Positions 32,664-41,612 are shown, counted from the first letter of the stretch. The stretch is DNA of 64,000 nucleotides from Spirosoma radiotolerans (GCF_000974425.1 NZ_CP010429.1:2728001-2792000), one strand, 5' to 3'. Notes: generated by a model not told the origin, from the letters alone. Translations and numbers: made by a program.

Positions 32664-33122
32664 ATGGAAGAAGCAAAAGTATTCGTCAACCCAATTTCGC
32701 CAGATAAGGTTGCCGAAGCGCCGGGTCTGCTGGCCTACGCACACACGGCCGGTGGCGCTGTCATTCGACCCGAAGACAAAGGGAAAATAACGGGGCGGGC
32801 CGTGGCTGCCATGCGCGAGCAAACGGATATGCAACTGAGCCAGTTGTATAAACAAATGCAGTTGCTGGCCGAACAGGCTACGGCGATTCGGCACCGGGTC
32901 GAGGTGTCGGAGCGAATCTATTCAGCCCAGATGAGTTTTGAACCCGTTGTTGGGCATACCTATTATTTTTACCAGCGCAAAAATGGCACCGACCTGTTAT
33001 CGATGATTGGACCGACCGAATGGGGACGAAAATTTCCGTTTGAACGCTGTCTGGCCACCGTCCGTATGATGGCCGATCACACATGGGACGTGCAATACCA
33101 TGAAGTTTCTTTTAATGAGTGA
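32664..33122 (+). CDS. DUF2452 domain protein
   Basis: 152 residues, cytoplasmic and conserved in Bacteroidota without known function. The typical order is N-P-I-S-P-D-K-V-A-E-x-P-G-L-L-x-Y-A-H-x-x-G, then a helical segment M-Q-L-S-Q-L-Y-K-Q-M-Q-L-L-A-E-Q-A, then F-E-P-V-V-G-H-T-Y-Y-F-Y and W-G-R-K-F-P-F. The last two residues and the stop come from an inverted repeat, as in truA. It sits 84 bases before menB on the same strand. Confidence 0.88.
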   Translation: MEEAKVFVNPISPDKVAEAPGLLAYAHTAGGAVIRPEDKGKITGRAVAAMREQTDMQLSQLYKQMQLLAEQATAIRHRVEVSERIYSAQMSFEPVVGHTYYFYQRKNGTDLLSMIGPTEWGRKFPFERCLATVRMMADHTWDVQYHEVSFNE

Positions 33123-33198
33123 AAGAGCGAATGAGTGAATGAGGGCCTTGGAAAGGGCCGTTTTTTCACTCATTCGCTCTTTTTCTCTTTCACTCTTT
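33114..33198. repeat. GAGTGAA-type inverted repeat, copy 2 (behind DUF2452)
   Basis: The left arm begins AATGAGTGAAAGAGCGAATG and overlaps the last codons of the DUF2452 gene. The right arm is TCACTCATTCGCTCTTTT with a further TCTCTTTCACTCTTT. An inner GGCC/GGCC hairpin (GGGCCTTGGAAAGGGCCG) sits between them and is followed by TTTTTT, which makes a good terminator. Confidence 0.7.
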
Positions 33199-33206
33199 GA
33201 TTAGTT

Positions 33207-34031
33207 ATGCAAAGCAACTATCCCTGGGAAACGATAAAGGAATACCAGGAAATTCTGTTCAGCTATTACGACGGTATAGCTAAAATCAGTATCAACCGGC
33301 CGCACAAGCGCAACGCCTTTACGCCCCTCACCGTCACCGAAATGTCGGAAGCGATGGAGCTGGCGCGGCAGGACGAGCGAGTAGGCGTTATCATCCTGAC
33401 CGGCGAAGGCGGAGAGGCCTTTTGCTCGGGTGGCGATCAGTCTGTTCGCGGACATGGCGGCTATGTGGGCCAGGATAAGGTTCCTCGTTTGAACGTATTG
33501 GATCTGCAAATGCAGATTCGACGTATACCAAAGCCGGTAGTCGCGATGGTTGCCGGTTATGCCATTGGGGGCGGCCACGTTCTGCATGTTGTTTGCGACC
33601 TCAGTATTGCCGCCGAAAACGCTCGTTTTGGGCAGACTGGCCCAAAAGTGGGTTCGTTCGATGGTGGGTTTGGCGCGTCGTATCTGGCGCGGGTTGTCGG
33701 GCAGAAAAAAGCCCGCGAAATCTGGTTCCTCTGCGATCAGTACGATGCCAAAGAAGCGCTGGATATGGGTTTAGTTAATAAAGTGGTGCCCCTCGACGAA
33801 CTGGAGGAAGTGACGATTTCGTGGTGTCGTAAGATGCTCGAAAAAAGTCCGCTGGCCCTGCGTATGCTCAAAGCTTCCTTCAATGCGGAACTGGACGGTC
33901 AGGCGGGTATTCAGCAACTTGCGGGCGATGCAACCCTGCTCTATTATTTATCGGATGAAGCAAAAGAAGGCAAAGACGCCTTCCTGGAAAAACGGAAACC
34001 CGACTTTAGTAAATTTCCCAAGTTTCCGTAA
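33207..34031 (+). CDS. menB: 1,4-dihydroxy-2-naphthoyl-CoA synthase
   Basis: 274 residues of the crotonase superfamily, cytoplasmic. It closes the ring of o-succinylbenzoyl-CoA to give 1,4-dihydroxy-2-naphthoyl-CoA in menaquinone synthesis. The sequence has R-P-H-K-R-N-A-F near the start, the first oxyanion loop S-G-G-D-Q-S-V-R-G, the second I-G-G-G-H-V-L-H, and the family block [19 protein letters not shown] with the conserved Asp and Tyr. Length and pattern fit MenB rather than other crotonases. The menE gene 1.2 kb away supports this. Confidence 0.95.
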   Translation: MQSNYPWETIKEYQEILFSYYDGIAKISINRPHKRNAFTPLTVTEMSEAMELARQDERVGVIILTGEGGEAFCSGGDQSVRGHGGYVGQDKVPRLNVLDLQMQIRRIPKPVVAMVAGYAIGGGHVLHVVCDLSIAAENARFGQTGPKVGSFDGGFGASYLARVVGQKKAREIWFLCDQYDAKEALDMGLVNKVVPLDELEEVTISWCRKMLEKSPLALRMLKASFNAELDGQAGIQQLAGDATLLYYLSDEAKEGKDAFLEKRKPDFSKFPKFP

Positions 34032-34100
34032 TGAGCATTTATGGCGCTAGGAGTTTATATACCCCAACTCCCTGAAGAGGTTGGGGGTAAAAGCCTTAGG

Positions 34101-34126
34101 AAGGTCCGGCTCAAAAGCCGGACCTT
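34101..34126. terminator. two-way terminator between menB and the DUF5694 gene
   Basis: An 11-bp perfect stem (AAGGTCCGGCT / AGCCGGACCTT) with a CAAA loop and A/T runs on both sides. It ends directly at the stop codon of the convergent DUF5694 gene. A second, weaker GGGG/CCCC pair lies just upstream at 34059-34085. Confidence 0.85.
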
Positions 34127-34948
34127 TTACTTTAAAACATCTGCCAACTCAATGACTTCAAAATACGGATGCATTTGAAAATAATGGCGTAGGGGAAGCA
34201 TGTGGGAAGCGCCGAATAGAACAATATGAAGCGTATCGGTTGGCTCTGCCTGCCGCAAAATGTTAGTGAAAATCTTAGCGTTCCGATCATACCAGCTCGT
34301 AATAAATTCGACTCCCGTATAGTCAGTATCATACCCGGAAGAGGGAGCATAAACAAAATAGTCGGCCCGGTTACTGGCCTCATATTCCGGGGAGTTAACA
34401 TAGGTCAGGTACTCGCCAAGGGTAGTAGAAGCCAGCTTTTTTGTCTTCTTCGGATACGGATAGGGCAGACTGAGCAGTTTATACGTAGCCATCTGACGCA
34501 ATGCTACAGAGTCTTTGCTGGTACGCTGGTCGAAGGCTTCAAGTTTATCATACGGGAGAGACTGAATGTGATCGACACAAATCACACGCTGTAGTCCAGC
34601 TTTACGAGCCGTCCGCACCGCGATCTGAAAAATCTCATTTCGTAAAGCCGTTGTATCGAGCGTTCCCTGCCGGTATTGGTTGTACAAGCTATCCCAATGC
34701 GCCTGCCGACTGGGTTCATTTTCAACAAAAATCTTGTCGGGTTTTAAGCTGGCCAACTGGTTTGTCAACTGCTGAATCTCCCGTTGCCGTTTTGCGGAAA
34801 ACAAGTCCTCGAAACTTGTTTTGCCTTTATCTCCAGTTTCACCAAAGTGAAACGTACCCAGCAATAAAATTTTGATTTTAGGCGTCGGTTGAGTGTAGGC
34901 AGTAGCCGCCATCAGCAACATCCCTAGCAGGCAGGCAATTTGCTTCAT
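34127..34948 (-). CDS. secreted DUF5694 protein (TraB/EreA-like fold)
   Basis: 273 residues with a signal peptide (L-L-G-M-L-L-M-A-A-T-A-Y-T-Q). Motifs L-L-G-T-F-H-F-G at the start, I-F-V-E-N-E-P-S in the middle and L-F-G-A-S-H-M-L-P-L near the end are shared with the TraB/GumN/erythromycin-esterase-like group, in which the His and Glu residues form the probable active site. The activity is unknown. Likely periplasmic. Its start lies 109 bases from that of a divergent aminotransferase gene. Confidence 0.8.
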   Translation of the reverse strand: MKQIACLLGMLLMAATAYTQPTPKIKILLLGTFHFGETGDKGKTSFEDLFSAKRQREIQQLTNQLASLKPDKIFVENEPSRQAHWDSLYNQYRQGTLDTTALRNEIFQIAVRTARKAGLQRVICVDHIQSLPYDKLEAFDQRTSKDSVALRQMATYKLLSLPYPYPKKTKKLASTTLGEYLTYVNSPEYEASNRADYFVYAPSSGYDTDYTGVEFITSWYDRNAKIFTNILRQAEPTDTLHIVLFGASHMLPLRHYFQMHPYFEVIELADVLK

Positions 34949-35056
34949 TTATCGGGTGAATTTAGACGATATGACGTTTTTTGCATAGATAAGCAGAAAA
35001 TCAGAAAAATCAGTAGCTTTACTGTAGCTCGTTCATCCTCAATCCCGTACCAACCT

Positions 35057-36376
35057 ATGCCAACGTCTCGCCGTACATTTTTTCGTCAATCAGGAGCCGC
35101 CGTGGCCGGAGCCCTTACCCTGCCTGACTTCCTGCCCGCAACCTACGCTCGCCCACTCGAAACCGCCGACATGGGGTTAAAGTCTGCCGCCGAATGGGCG
35201 CAGGAAGAAGACTTCTGGGCTTGGGTGAAGTCGGAATATACGGTGTCGCCAACCTTACTGAATCTTAACAATGGCGGGGTGTGTCCGCAACCGAAAGTGG
35301 TGCAGGATGCGCACATTCGGTTTTACCAATATGCCAATGAAGCGCCGTCTTATTACATGTGGCGGATTATGGATCAGGGGCGGGAAACCCTGCGCGAGAA
35401 ACTAGCCGACCTGGCCGGTTGTTCAGCGGAGGAAATCGCCATCAACCGAAATGCCACCGAAGGGTTGAACACCGTAATTTTCGGGTTGAATATGAAAGCG
35501 GGTGACGAAGTCGTGCTAACGAAGCAGGACTACCCGAATATGCTCAATGCCTGGAAACAGCGCGAAAAACGCGATGGCGTGAAACTGGTGTACCTGAACC
35601 TGGATTTGCCCAGCGAAAACGACGATACTATTGTTGAGCAATTTGTGAAAGCCTTTACGCCCCGAACGAAGGTGGTGCATATCACGCACATCGTCAACTG
35701 GGTAGGGCAGGTGTTGCCCGTTCGGAAAATTGCCGACGAAGCGCACAAGCGCGGCATTGAAGTAATTGCCGATGGGGCTCATTCCTTCGCGTTGTTTGAC
35801 TTTAAAATCCCCGACCTGGGCGCCGATTATTACGCCACCAGCCTTCATAAATGGCTTTGTGCGCCCTTTGGCAGCGGAATGTTATACATTCGCCAAAACA
35901 AGATTCGTAACGTATGGGCGCTGTTGTCGAATACCGAACCCGACGGGCCCGACATCCGCAAATTCGAAAGTCTGGGAACGCGTTCCTTTGCTTCGGAAAT
36001 GGCGATTGGCACCGCCATTGATTTTCACAACAGCATCGGCACCGCCCGCAAATTTGCCCGGGCGCATTACCTGAAAAATTACTGGATGGAGCGGGTACGG
36101 GAACTGCCGGGCGTAAAAATTCATACATCGCTCAAACCGGAGTATGCCGGAGCCGTTGCCCTGTTCTCCATCGACGGGATGAAATCCGGGGAGGTAGAGA
36201 GCCAGTTGCTGAGTAAGTATAAAATCCATACATCGCCCATTGATTGGGAAAACATTCATGGCGTTCGCGTGACACCCCACGTGTATCATACGCCCAAAGA
36301 CCTCGACCGGCTCGTTGCGGCCATTACGGCCATTGCGGAAAAACAGCTTGTGGCCGGAAAACAGAAAAAAAGCTGA
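35057..36376 (+). CDS. Tat-exported class V aminotransferase (isopenicillin-N-epimerase-like)
   Basis: 439 residues from the ATG at 35057. The N-terminus S-R-R-T-F-F-R-Q-S-G-A-A-V-A-G-A is a twin-arginine signal, so the folded PLP enzyme is sent to the periplasm. Asp239 (I-A-D-G-A-H) binds the pyridine nitrogen and Lys265 (S-L-H-K-W-L) forms the Schiff base. N-R-N-A-T-E-G-L-N binds the phosphate. This subgroup includes epimerases, desulfurases and lyases; substrate is unknown. An in-frame extension upstream would hide the Tat signal and is rejected. A small hairpin of the AGGA family and a terminator follow. Confidence 0.88.
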   Translation: MPTSRRTFFRQSGAAVAGALTLPDFLPATYARPLETADMGLKSAAEWAQEEDFWAWVKSEYTVSPTLLNLNNGGVCPQPKVVQDAHIRFYQYANEAPSYYMWRIMDQGRETLREKLADLAGCSAEEIAINRNATEGLNTVIFGLNMKAGDEVVLTKQDYPNMLNAWKQREKRDGVKLVYLNLDLPSENDDTIVEQFVKAFTPRTKVVHITHIVNWVGQVLPVRKIADEAHKRGIEVIADGAHSFALFDFKIPDLGADYYATSLHKWLCAPFGSGMLYIRQNKIRNVWALLSNTEPDGPDIRKFESLGTRSFASEMAIGTAIDFHNSIGTARKFARAHYLKNYWMERVRELPGVKIHTSLKPEYAGAVALFSIDGMKSGEVESQLLSKYKIHTSPIDWENIHGVRVTPHVYHTPKDLDRLVAAITAIAEKQLVAGKQKKS

Positions 36377-36383
36377 TGCTTAG

Positions 36384-36405
36384 GTGGCTGTGTCCTCACA
36401 GCCAC
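36384..36405. repeat. hairpin of the GTG-AGGA-CAC family, fourth copy
   Basis: GTGGCTGTG, TCCT, CACAGCCAC: the same tetraloop and GTG/CAC closing pairs as at 29281-29429, in the reversed orientation and with a different but still paired outer stem. It lies seven bases behind the aminotransferase stop. Confidence 0.65.
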
Positions 36406-36416
36406 GGGAGGATATA

Positions 36417-36448
36417 AAAAACGCTGGCCCCAGGAGAGCCAGCGTTTT
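36417..36448 (+). terminator. intrinsic terminator behind the aminotransferase gene
   Basis: AAAACGCTGGC pairs perfectly with GCCAGCGTTTT across a nine-base loop. The rest of the 294-base space to the next gene (36449-36670) holds no gene that I can support. Confidence 0.8.
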
Positions 36449-36670
36449 GAAAACACTATCCACACCAATATATGCCGAACTTGCCTTCGCATACATTAAT
36501 AAAGGTCAGTACGTGAAAGCCTGGCGGAGTGTGGCATTCCAGGCCAAACAGATTGGTCGTTCACGCAGACAATCAGGTAAATGACCAAGGCGAGCTGGCT
36601 GGAAGATGAATAGGATTCACCCTGAATTTGCTTTAGGTGCTACAGACATCTGCAGGAAGAATCAACAGGT

Positions 36671-37651
36671 ATGGATCAGGTAAAATGGGGTATCATCGGT
36701 TGTGGCGACGTAACCGAATTGAAAAGTGGGCAGGCGTTTAATAAAGTGCCGAATTCATCGCTGGTGGCCGTCATGCGGAGAGACGCCGAAAAAGCCGCCG
36801 ACTATGCCAGACGACACCATGTGTCCACCTGGTATGACGATGCCGAAGCACTCATCAATGACCCCAATGTAAATGCCGTTTACGTGGCAACGCCCCCCGA
36901 CAGCCACGCCGATTATGCCATTCGGGCAATGCGGGCTGGAAAGCCAGTGTACGTCGAAAAACCGATGGCGCTCAACGCGGCTGAATGCGAAGCGATGAAT
37001 CGGGTTAGCCGCGAAACGGGAATACCCCTTTTTGTTGCCTTTTACCGGCGGGCACTCCCTTATTTTCTAAAGGTAAAAGAACTGATCGACCAGAAAGTTA
37101 TTGGCGATATTCGGTATGTTCATGTTCAGCTAAATTGGCAACCGAAAGAGGGCGAGGTGGGCGAGCAGCCTCAACTCGGATGGCGGGTATGGCCCGAGGT
37201 TTCGGGCGGTGGTCATTTCCACGACCTGGCTTCGCACCAATTCGATTTTCTGGAATTTGCCCTTGGGCCAATCAAAACCGCTACCGGCATCGCCCGGAAT
37301 CAGGCTGGGTTGTATACCGCCGATGATATTGTCGTCGCCAATTTTGAATTCGAGTCCGGCATATTGGGGACTGGGAACTGGTGTTTTACGGTGAATAAAG
37401 AACAGCGCCTGGAACAAACCCAGCTTGTTGGGACAAAAGGTAAGATCACGTTTTCCTTTTTCGAGAATTTTATCATAACCGTAGAAACTAAGACGGGTTC
37501 TGAGCCGTTTACAGTTTCCTTTCCCGAACATGTCCAGCAGCCACTCATCGAACTCATCGTGAGCGAGTTGAGAGGGCAAGGGAAAAGCCCAAGCACTGGC
37601 GAAACGGGAGCGAAGTCCAGTACATTACTGGATTGGATAACCACCCGATAA
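36671..37651 (+). CDS. Gfo/Idh/MocA-family oxidoreductase (cytoplasmic)
   Basis: 326 residues. The Rossmann domain starts W-G-I-I-G-C-G-D-V-T-E and carries the Y-V-E-K-P-M-A family lysine-proline motif near 97. The C-terminal half is the alpha/beta substrate domain, with G-G-G-H-F-H-D-L-A-S-H-Q as the catalytic region. Enzymes of this family use NAD(P) to oxidise or reduce sugars, inositols or related polyols. There is no export signal, unlike the related gene at 45839. Substrate unknown. It stands between the aminotransferase terminator and a convergent ABC permease gene. Confidence 0.9.
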   Translation: MDQVKWGIIGCGDVTELKSGQAFNKVPNSSLVAVMRRDAEKAADYARRHHVSTWYDDAEALINDPNVNAVYVATPPDSHADYAIRAMRAGKPVYVEKPMALNAAECEAMNRVSRETGIPLFVAFYRRALPYFLKVKELIDQKVIGDIRYVHVQLNWQPKEGEVGEQPQLGWRVWPEVSGGGHFHDLASHQFDFLEFALGPIKTATGIARNQAGLYTADDIVVANFEFESGILGTGNWCFTVNKEQRLEQTQLVGTKGKITFSFFENFIITVETKTGSEPFTVSFPEHVQQPLIELIVSELRGQGKSPSTGETGAKSSTLLDWITTR

Positions 37652-37665
37652 ACCTATTTACACCG

Positions 37666-38739
37666 CTACATAGCCATCCGCCGACCAAACGACCAATACC
37701 AGTAGCCGATTGCGCCTGCCCACGTCAGCACCAGCCAAATTCCGACCGGCAGGCCGAACATGATGGCCAGTAAACCGCCAATGAAACTGGCCAGCACCCC
37801 CGACAACCATCGTTCGGGCAGAGTCGCATACTCATACGCAAGACTGTGCAGCAGGAGGGTGCCGCCCCAGCCCGTTAGCCACAGCCAAAGAACATACTGG
37901 AGCTGAACATCCGCAGGGCAATTTCGCAGGAGAATCAATAATTCGGGTAGCCACAGAAGTCCGTACATGAGCGCGTACCGTACGAAACGCTGCCACCACG
38001 CCAGGGGCAGGTTTTGTAAAAAAATCAGATAGTGCCGCTCAAACGCGCTAACCTGCCCACCTACCTGCGAGTGCCCCAGTACGGCCAGCAAAAGGCCGAT
38101 GAGAAGTAGTCGCTGGTCGTAATCATCGGTTGGGTACAGGCGGCAAACGCCAGCGAGTAATAGCCCGGAAAAAGCTTTCGTCAGCAGGAGCGAGAGGGGC
38201 TCATAACGCAACCAGTATGTTGGAAAAAAGAGCTCGTAGGGTAACTTTACGGTCAAATGGGGTAATTGGAGTGCGTTTGGATTCGGGTGGCGCAGTCGAT
38301 AATCGGCCAAACCGGCCCCCGTGGCAATTAACCCTATACACACCAGTATGATAGCCGTAAACGAATCCCACCGCTCGTGGAGAATAGCCAGCTGAAGCAT
38401 CCAGGCGGCATAGCCAAGAACAGGAGCCAGCAACGCCGTTTGGATAACCAGCCACATCAGCCAGCGCGTCACTGTGGGAAGGAGCCAGCATGTTTGCAGA
38501 AAAAGGTGTTCCGGAGCCATTAATTCCTGCCTGACAAAGGCGACCGTTTTCAGGAGATATAAGCCCCAAATGATAAAGACAAGCCCCAGGAAAAACGGCG
38601 AGCCGAGTGCAGCCATGATGAGGGCCTTGTGCTCAACTGCGCTCAAAAAGCCGAAGGCCAGGAGGATCAGTACCAGAAATGTGCCTGCATTTTTGACATA
38701 GAACGTACGAACAAAAACCTGGTTTAGAACGGTCAGCAT
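37666..38739 (-). CDS. multi-spanning membrane protein, probable permease partner of the adjacent ABC ATPase
   Basis: 357 residues with about eight hydrophobic helices (for example L-V-L-I-L-L-A-F-G-F-L, L-L-L-I-G-L-L-L-A-V-L-G, L-L-A-I-M-F-G-L-P-V-G-I-W-L-V-L). No known domain is recognised. The short overlap-like gap of six bases to the ATPase gene upstream on the same strand, and the fact that this ATPase has no other partner, make it the probable membrane subunit. Cargo unknown. Confidence 0.7.
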   Translation of the reverse strand: MLTVLNQVFVRTFYVKNAGTFLVLILLAFGFLSAVEHKALIMAALGSPFFLGLVFIIWGLYLLKTVAFVRQELMAPEHLFLQTCWLLPTVTRWLMWLVIQTALLAPVLGYAAWMLQLAILHERWDSFTAIILVCIGLIATGAGLADYRLRHPNPNALQLPHLTVKLPYELFFPTYWLRYEPLSLLLTKAFSGLLLAGVCRLYPTDDYDQRLLLIGLLLAVLGHSQVGGQVSAFERHYLIFLQNLPLAWWQRFVRYALMYGLLWLPELLILLRNCPADVQLQYVLWLWLTGWGGTLLLHSLAYEYATLPERWLSGVLASFIGGLLAIMFGLPVGIWLVLTWAGAIGYWYWSFGRRMAM

Positions 38740-38745
38740 AATCGA

Positions 38746-39381
38746 TTAGGTTGTCGGCAAAATGACTCCGTTACCAACTTGCCAGATGCCCGTCAGGGAC
38801 AGCCCCGTAAGACTAATGTCCTGGTGTGACGTGAGCAGAAACGAAACGTTCTGTTCGGAGCGGAGTTGCTGGATATAGGCAAATAGCTTTTCGGCGGTGG
38901 CAACATCCAGCGTTGTGAGGGGTTCGTCGAGGAGTACCAGGCGCGGGGTTCCCAGAAAGGCCAGAAGCAACGAAAGTTTTTTGAGCATGCCGCTCGAAAA
39001 CTGGCCTGTTGGCTGTGTCCAGAAAGCATCGACACCTAATGTTTTGGCCAACAGATCGACCTGTCCGGTGGGCGCTTTTTTTGCTTTTCCTACAAACCCC
39101 GCCAGGTCCCGCGCCGTCAGAAAGGAAGGATAGAGCGGCTCTGCTTCCGCATAATTTACCCGAAAGCGATAAGCGACCGGGTCGCGGCTGATCTCGAACT
39201 GGTCTTCCAGCAAAATTTGTCCTGAAAAGGGTAAAAGGCCCGCCACCGTCCGGAAAAACGTCGTCTTCCCGGACCCATTTCCACCCCGGAAATAATGGAT
39301 GCCCGGTGGCAAACGCAGCTCTGGTACGGTCAGGACCGTGCGGCCATTGTAAGCTTTAATGAGATTGGAGACGGTGAGCAA
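38746..39381 (-). CDS. small ABC transporter ATP-binding protein
   Basis: 211 residues, a bare nucleotide-binding domain. Walker A G-G-N-G-S-G-K-T-T is at 33-41. The signature is F-S-S-G-M-L-K-K, Walker B is L-V-L-L-D-E-P, and the switch histidine is L-T-S-H-Q-D. It resembles CcmA-like and antibiotic-type exporters in size. It is encoded directly before the membrane protein gene and probably powers it. Confidence 0.88.
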   Translation of the reverse strand: MLTVSNLIKAYNGRTVLTVPELRLPPGIHYFRGGNGSGKTTFFRTVAGLLPFSGQILLEDQFEISRDPVAYRFRVNYAEAEPLYPSFLTARDLAGFVGKAKKAPTGQVDLLAKTLGVDAFWTQPTGQFSSGMLKKLSLLLAFLGTPRLVLLDEPLTTLDVATAEKLFAYIQQLRSEQNVSFLLTSHQDISLTGLSLTGIWQVGNGVILPTT

Positions 39382-39384
39382 TTT

Positions 39385-39473
39385 TGAGTGAAGAGTGATG
39401 AGTGAAAATTAAAGAGTGATAAGGGAAGAATGTAGGATGTTCACTCACTATTTTTCACCCATCACTCTTCATT
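39385..39473. repeat. GAGTGAA-type inverted repeat, copy 3 (behind the TonB receptor gene)
   Basis: Left arm GAGTGAAGAGTGATGAGTGA and right arm TTTTTCACCCATCACTCTTC pair with a few mismatches. Read along the minus strand it follows the TonB-receptor stop by five bases and precedes the ABC ATPase gene. Same units as at 21887 and 33114. Confidence 0.6.
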
Positions 39474-39477
39474 GCTA

Positions 39478-41592
39478 TTACCATTTCACGCTAAGTCGAA
39501 CCCCCCCGATGCCGTTGCGGGCTGGTGCGGCATTGTAATAACGATTGCCCACCGCGTTCAGGTCGTAGCCTAACGAATAGGTTCTGTTTAATAGATTGTC
39601 GCCACTGGCGTAGACATCAAGCACCCAACTTTTACCCAATGCGTGCCGAAAACCCAGGGTAGCCTGAAGTAATTGCGTCGGGTCAGACAGGACGGTGTTG
39701 GCATCGTTTAAGGGAAATTGGTTCAGAAACTGATACGTCACGTGCGCGTAAAAGCCCGCTTTCGTTTCGGCATCGATACCCGTCACGTTGGTGGTTGGCG
39801 CAACGCCCGGAACCTTGTTGTTGGAAAGATCGGCGCTGCCCTGCTGATAGTCCCGGAATCGATAATTGGTGAGGGTCAGGCTATTCCAAAGGCGAAGCAG
39901 ACTAAACAAACCCGATTGGGAGGAGAAATAGGCCGGAGACAGGAAATCGTAACTGAACTGCGCTTCCAGACCACGCTGGTCGGTACGGCCCGCATTGACA
40001 AAGAATTCGGCACCGGCGGCATCAGACCGTCGAACAATGGTTTCCCGGAGTTGAAATTGATAAGCCGCCACATCAAACCGGAACCGATTCCTAAAGGCTG
40101 ATCCCCGAAGACCCACTTCATAACTCGTCCCCCGTTCGGGGTTGAGCGTTGTGTTGAAGCCCCCCGCCGATGGGCGAACCTCCTGACTGGAAGGAGCGGA
40201 ATAACCCGTACTGATGCTTACAAAAGCAGACACGTTTTGCCCGAAGGTTCGGAGTAAGGCCACCCTAGGCAGCCAAACAGGGGAGAAATTCCTTGCCAGT
40301 AGCGTTGCGGGTAAAGCGCCCACCGCTCGCGTTGGAAAGCGCGTAAAGCCGTACCGGACATCATTGCGACTCAGCCCCGCTGTTAGCCTGAAGTGAGCGG
40401 GTAACTCACTTTCCGTTTGCAGAAAGACTGTTGATTGTCGGGCTGTTAGCTCTTCGTCGGTCTGAATGGTATCCGCAACGCCCCGTCGGTTCCCGAAGTT
40501 ACGATCGACCGTAAAATTACGCAGGTATTCAGCGCCCACCGTAACCACCGTCGGGATGGAGTTAGTGGCTAGTCGAATCTGGGTAACCGTTCGGCCACCG
40601 AGGCCCTGATCGGCCCGTTTCTCATAGTTCGTAATGAACGGATTCGCAAAGTCGGTCGTGGAGCCGTAAATAACGGTTGTGTTCTGAATCCGGTCGTTCC
40701 AGCGGTATTCGTGCGAAAAACCGAGGTAGCCTACTTTCTGATAAATACCTGCCTGCTGGTCGGCACTGCCGGGTAAGGTGGCTGTGGCTGGGCGGGCGGC
40801 TCGTGGATTGGCCCGGAACTGGGCTTCGTTCAGACCACCGGGGGTTTGGTAGTGTAGATCTGAATAGAGAGCCAGCACTGAAACTGTTCGCTTGGGGCTG
40901 ACCGCAAACGAGCCGATTAAACTTAAGTTGTCACGCACAACGGCACTCTGATCCCGATACCCATCGGACTGCAAATGGTTATAGGTGAGGGATACGGCTG
41001 CGTTGTTTTTGCCGGTCTGCACCGAAATGCCGTTGCCATACAGGCCATAACTACCACCCAGGGCCGAGACTTCAACGCTGCTTTTGCCAGTTGGAACGCC
41101 CAGTCCGCTGAACAGGATTGTACCACCGGTTCCGGCCCCATACAAGGAGCCTGATGGCCCTTTTATGACTTCAATGCGTCCCAACGCCCGCACGTCTAAG
41201 GCATTGAGGGGCGTGTTGCCGCCAGCATCGGTCAGGGGAAGTTCATTCCAGTACGTTTTGATATTTCGAACGCCAAATGGTGATCGGATGGCACTTCCCC
41301 GAATCGCCAGCCGGTAACTGCCCGGCGAGCGCTCATCGGCCCGAACCCCCGGCAATGTATTCAGGGCGGGCACCAGCGTCGGTGTACCAAAGCGCTGGTT
41401 CAAATCCCGGCGAGTCAGTAGCCCCACCGATGCGGGCGTTTCCAGCAATCGCCGATTAGTAGCGTAGCCGCGCACAACCACTTCATTGAGTTGGAGCGTA
41501 TCCTCCAGGGAAGACGCGGGCGTTTGGGCAGAAAGAGGTGCCTGGGAAAAAACGTAAAAAAAGAGAATGGCCGACAGTAAACGATTGAGCAT
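39478..41592 (-). CDS. TonB-dependent outer-membrane receptor (non-SusC type)
   Basis: 704 residues from the ATG at 41590-41592, which gives the signal L-S-A-I-L-F-F-Y-V-F-S-Q-A-P-L-S-A-Q. There is no carboxypeptidase-like N-terminal domain. The plug domain follows directly (T-L-Q-L-N-E-V-V-V-R-G-Y near 30, L-N-T-L-P-G-V-R-A-D-E-R, then I-E-V-I-K-G-P-S-G-S-L-Y-G-A-G-T-G-G-T-I). The 22-strand barrel ends in V-R-L-S-V-K-W. The style is that of iron-chelate (FecA-like) receptors, but the ligand cannot be told. An exact TAnnTTTG box lies just upstream. Confidence 0.92.
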   Translation of the reverse strand: MLNRLLSAILFFYVFSQAPLSAQTPASSLEDTLQLNEVVVRGYATNRRLLETPASVGLLTRRDLNQRFGTPTLVPALNTLPGVRADERSPGSYRLAIRGSAIRSPFGVRNIKTYWNELPLTDAGGNTPLNALDVRALGRIEVIKGPSGSLYGAGTGGTILFSGLGVPTGKSSVEVSALGGSYGLYGNGISVQTGKNNAAVSLTYNHLQSDGYRDQSAVVRDNLSLIGSFAVSPKRTVSVLALYSDLHYQTPGGLNEAQFRANPRAARPATATLPGSADQQAGIYQKVGYLGFSHEYRWNDRIQNTTVIYGSTTDFANPFITNYEKRADQGLGGRTVTQIRLATNSIPTVVTVGAEYLRNFTVDRNFGNRRGVADTIQTDEELTARQSTVFLQTESELPAHFRLTAGLSRNDVRYGFTRFPTRAVGALPATLLARNFSPVWLPRVALLRTFGQNVSAFVSISTGYSAPSSQEVRPSAGGFNTTLNPERGTSYEVGLRGSAFRNRFRFDVAAYQFQLRETIVRRSDAAGAEFFVNAGRTDQRGLEAQFSYDFLSPAYFSSQSGLFSLLRLWNSLTLTNYRFRDYQQGSADLSNNKVPGVAPTTNVTGIDAETKAGFYAHVTYQFLNQFPLNDANTVLSDPTQLLQATLGFRHALGKSWVLDVYASGDNLLNRTYSLGYDLNAVGNRYYNAAPARNGIGGVRLSVKW

Positions 41593-41612
41593 AATACTAG
41601 AGAAGAATGGCA

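Noticed and set aside
34940-35056. 39-residue extension of the class V aminotransferase
   Set aside because: It would hide the twin-arginine signal that begins at the ATG at 35057.
36384-36584. 66-codon open frame behind the aminotransferase gene
   Set aside because: Its first third lies across a hairpin of the AGGA family and a perfect terminator, and no family is recognised.
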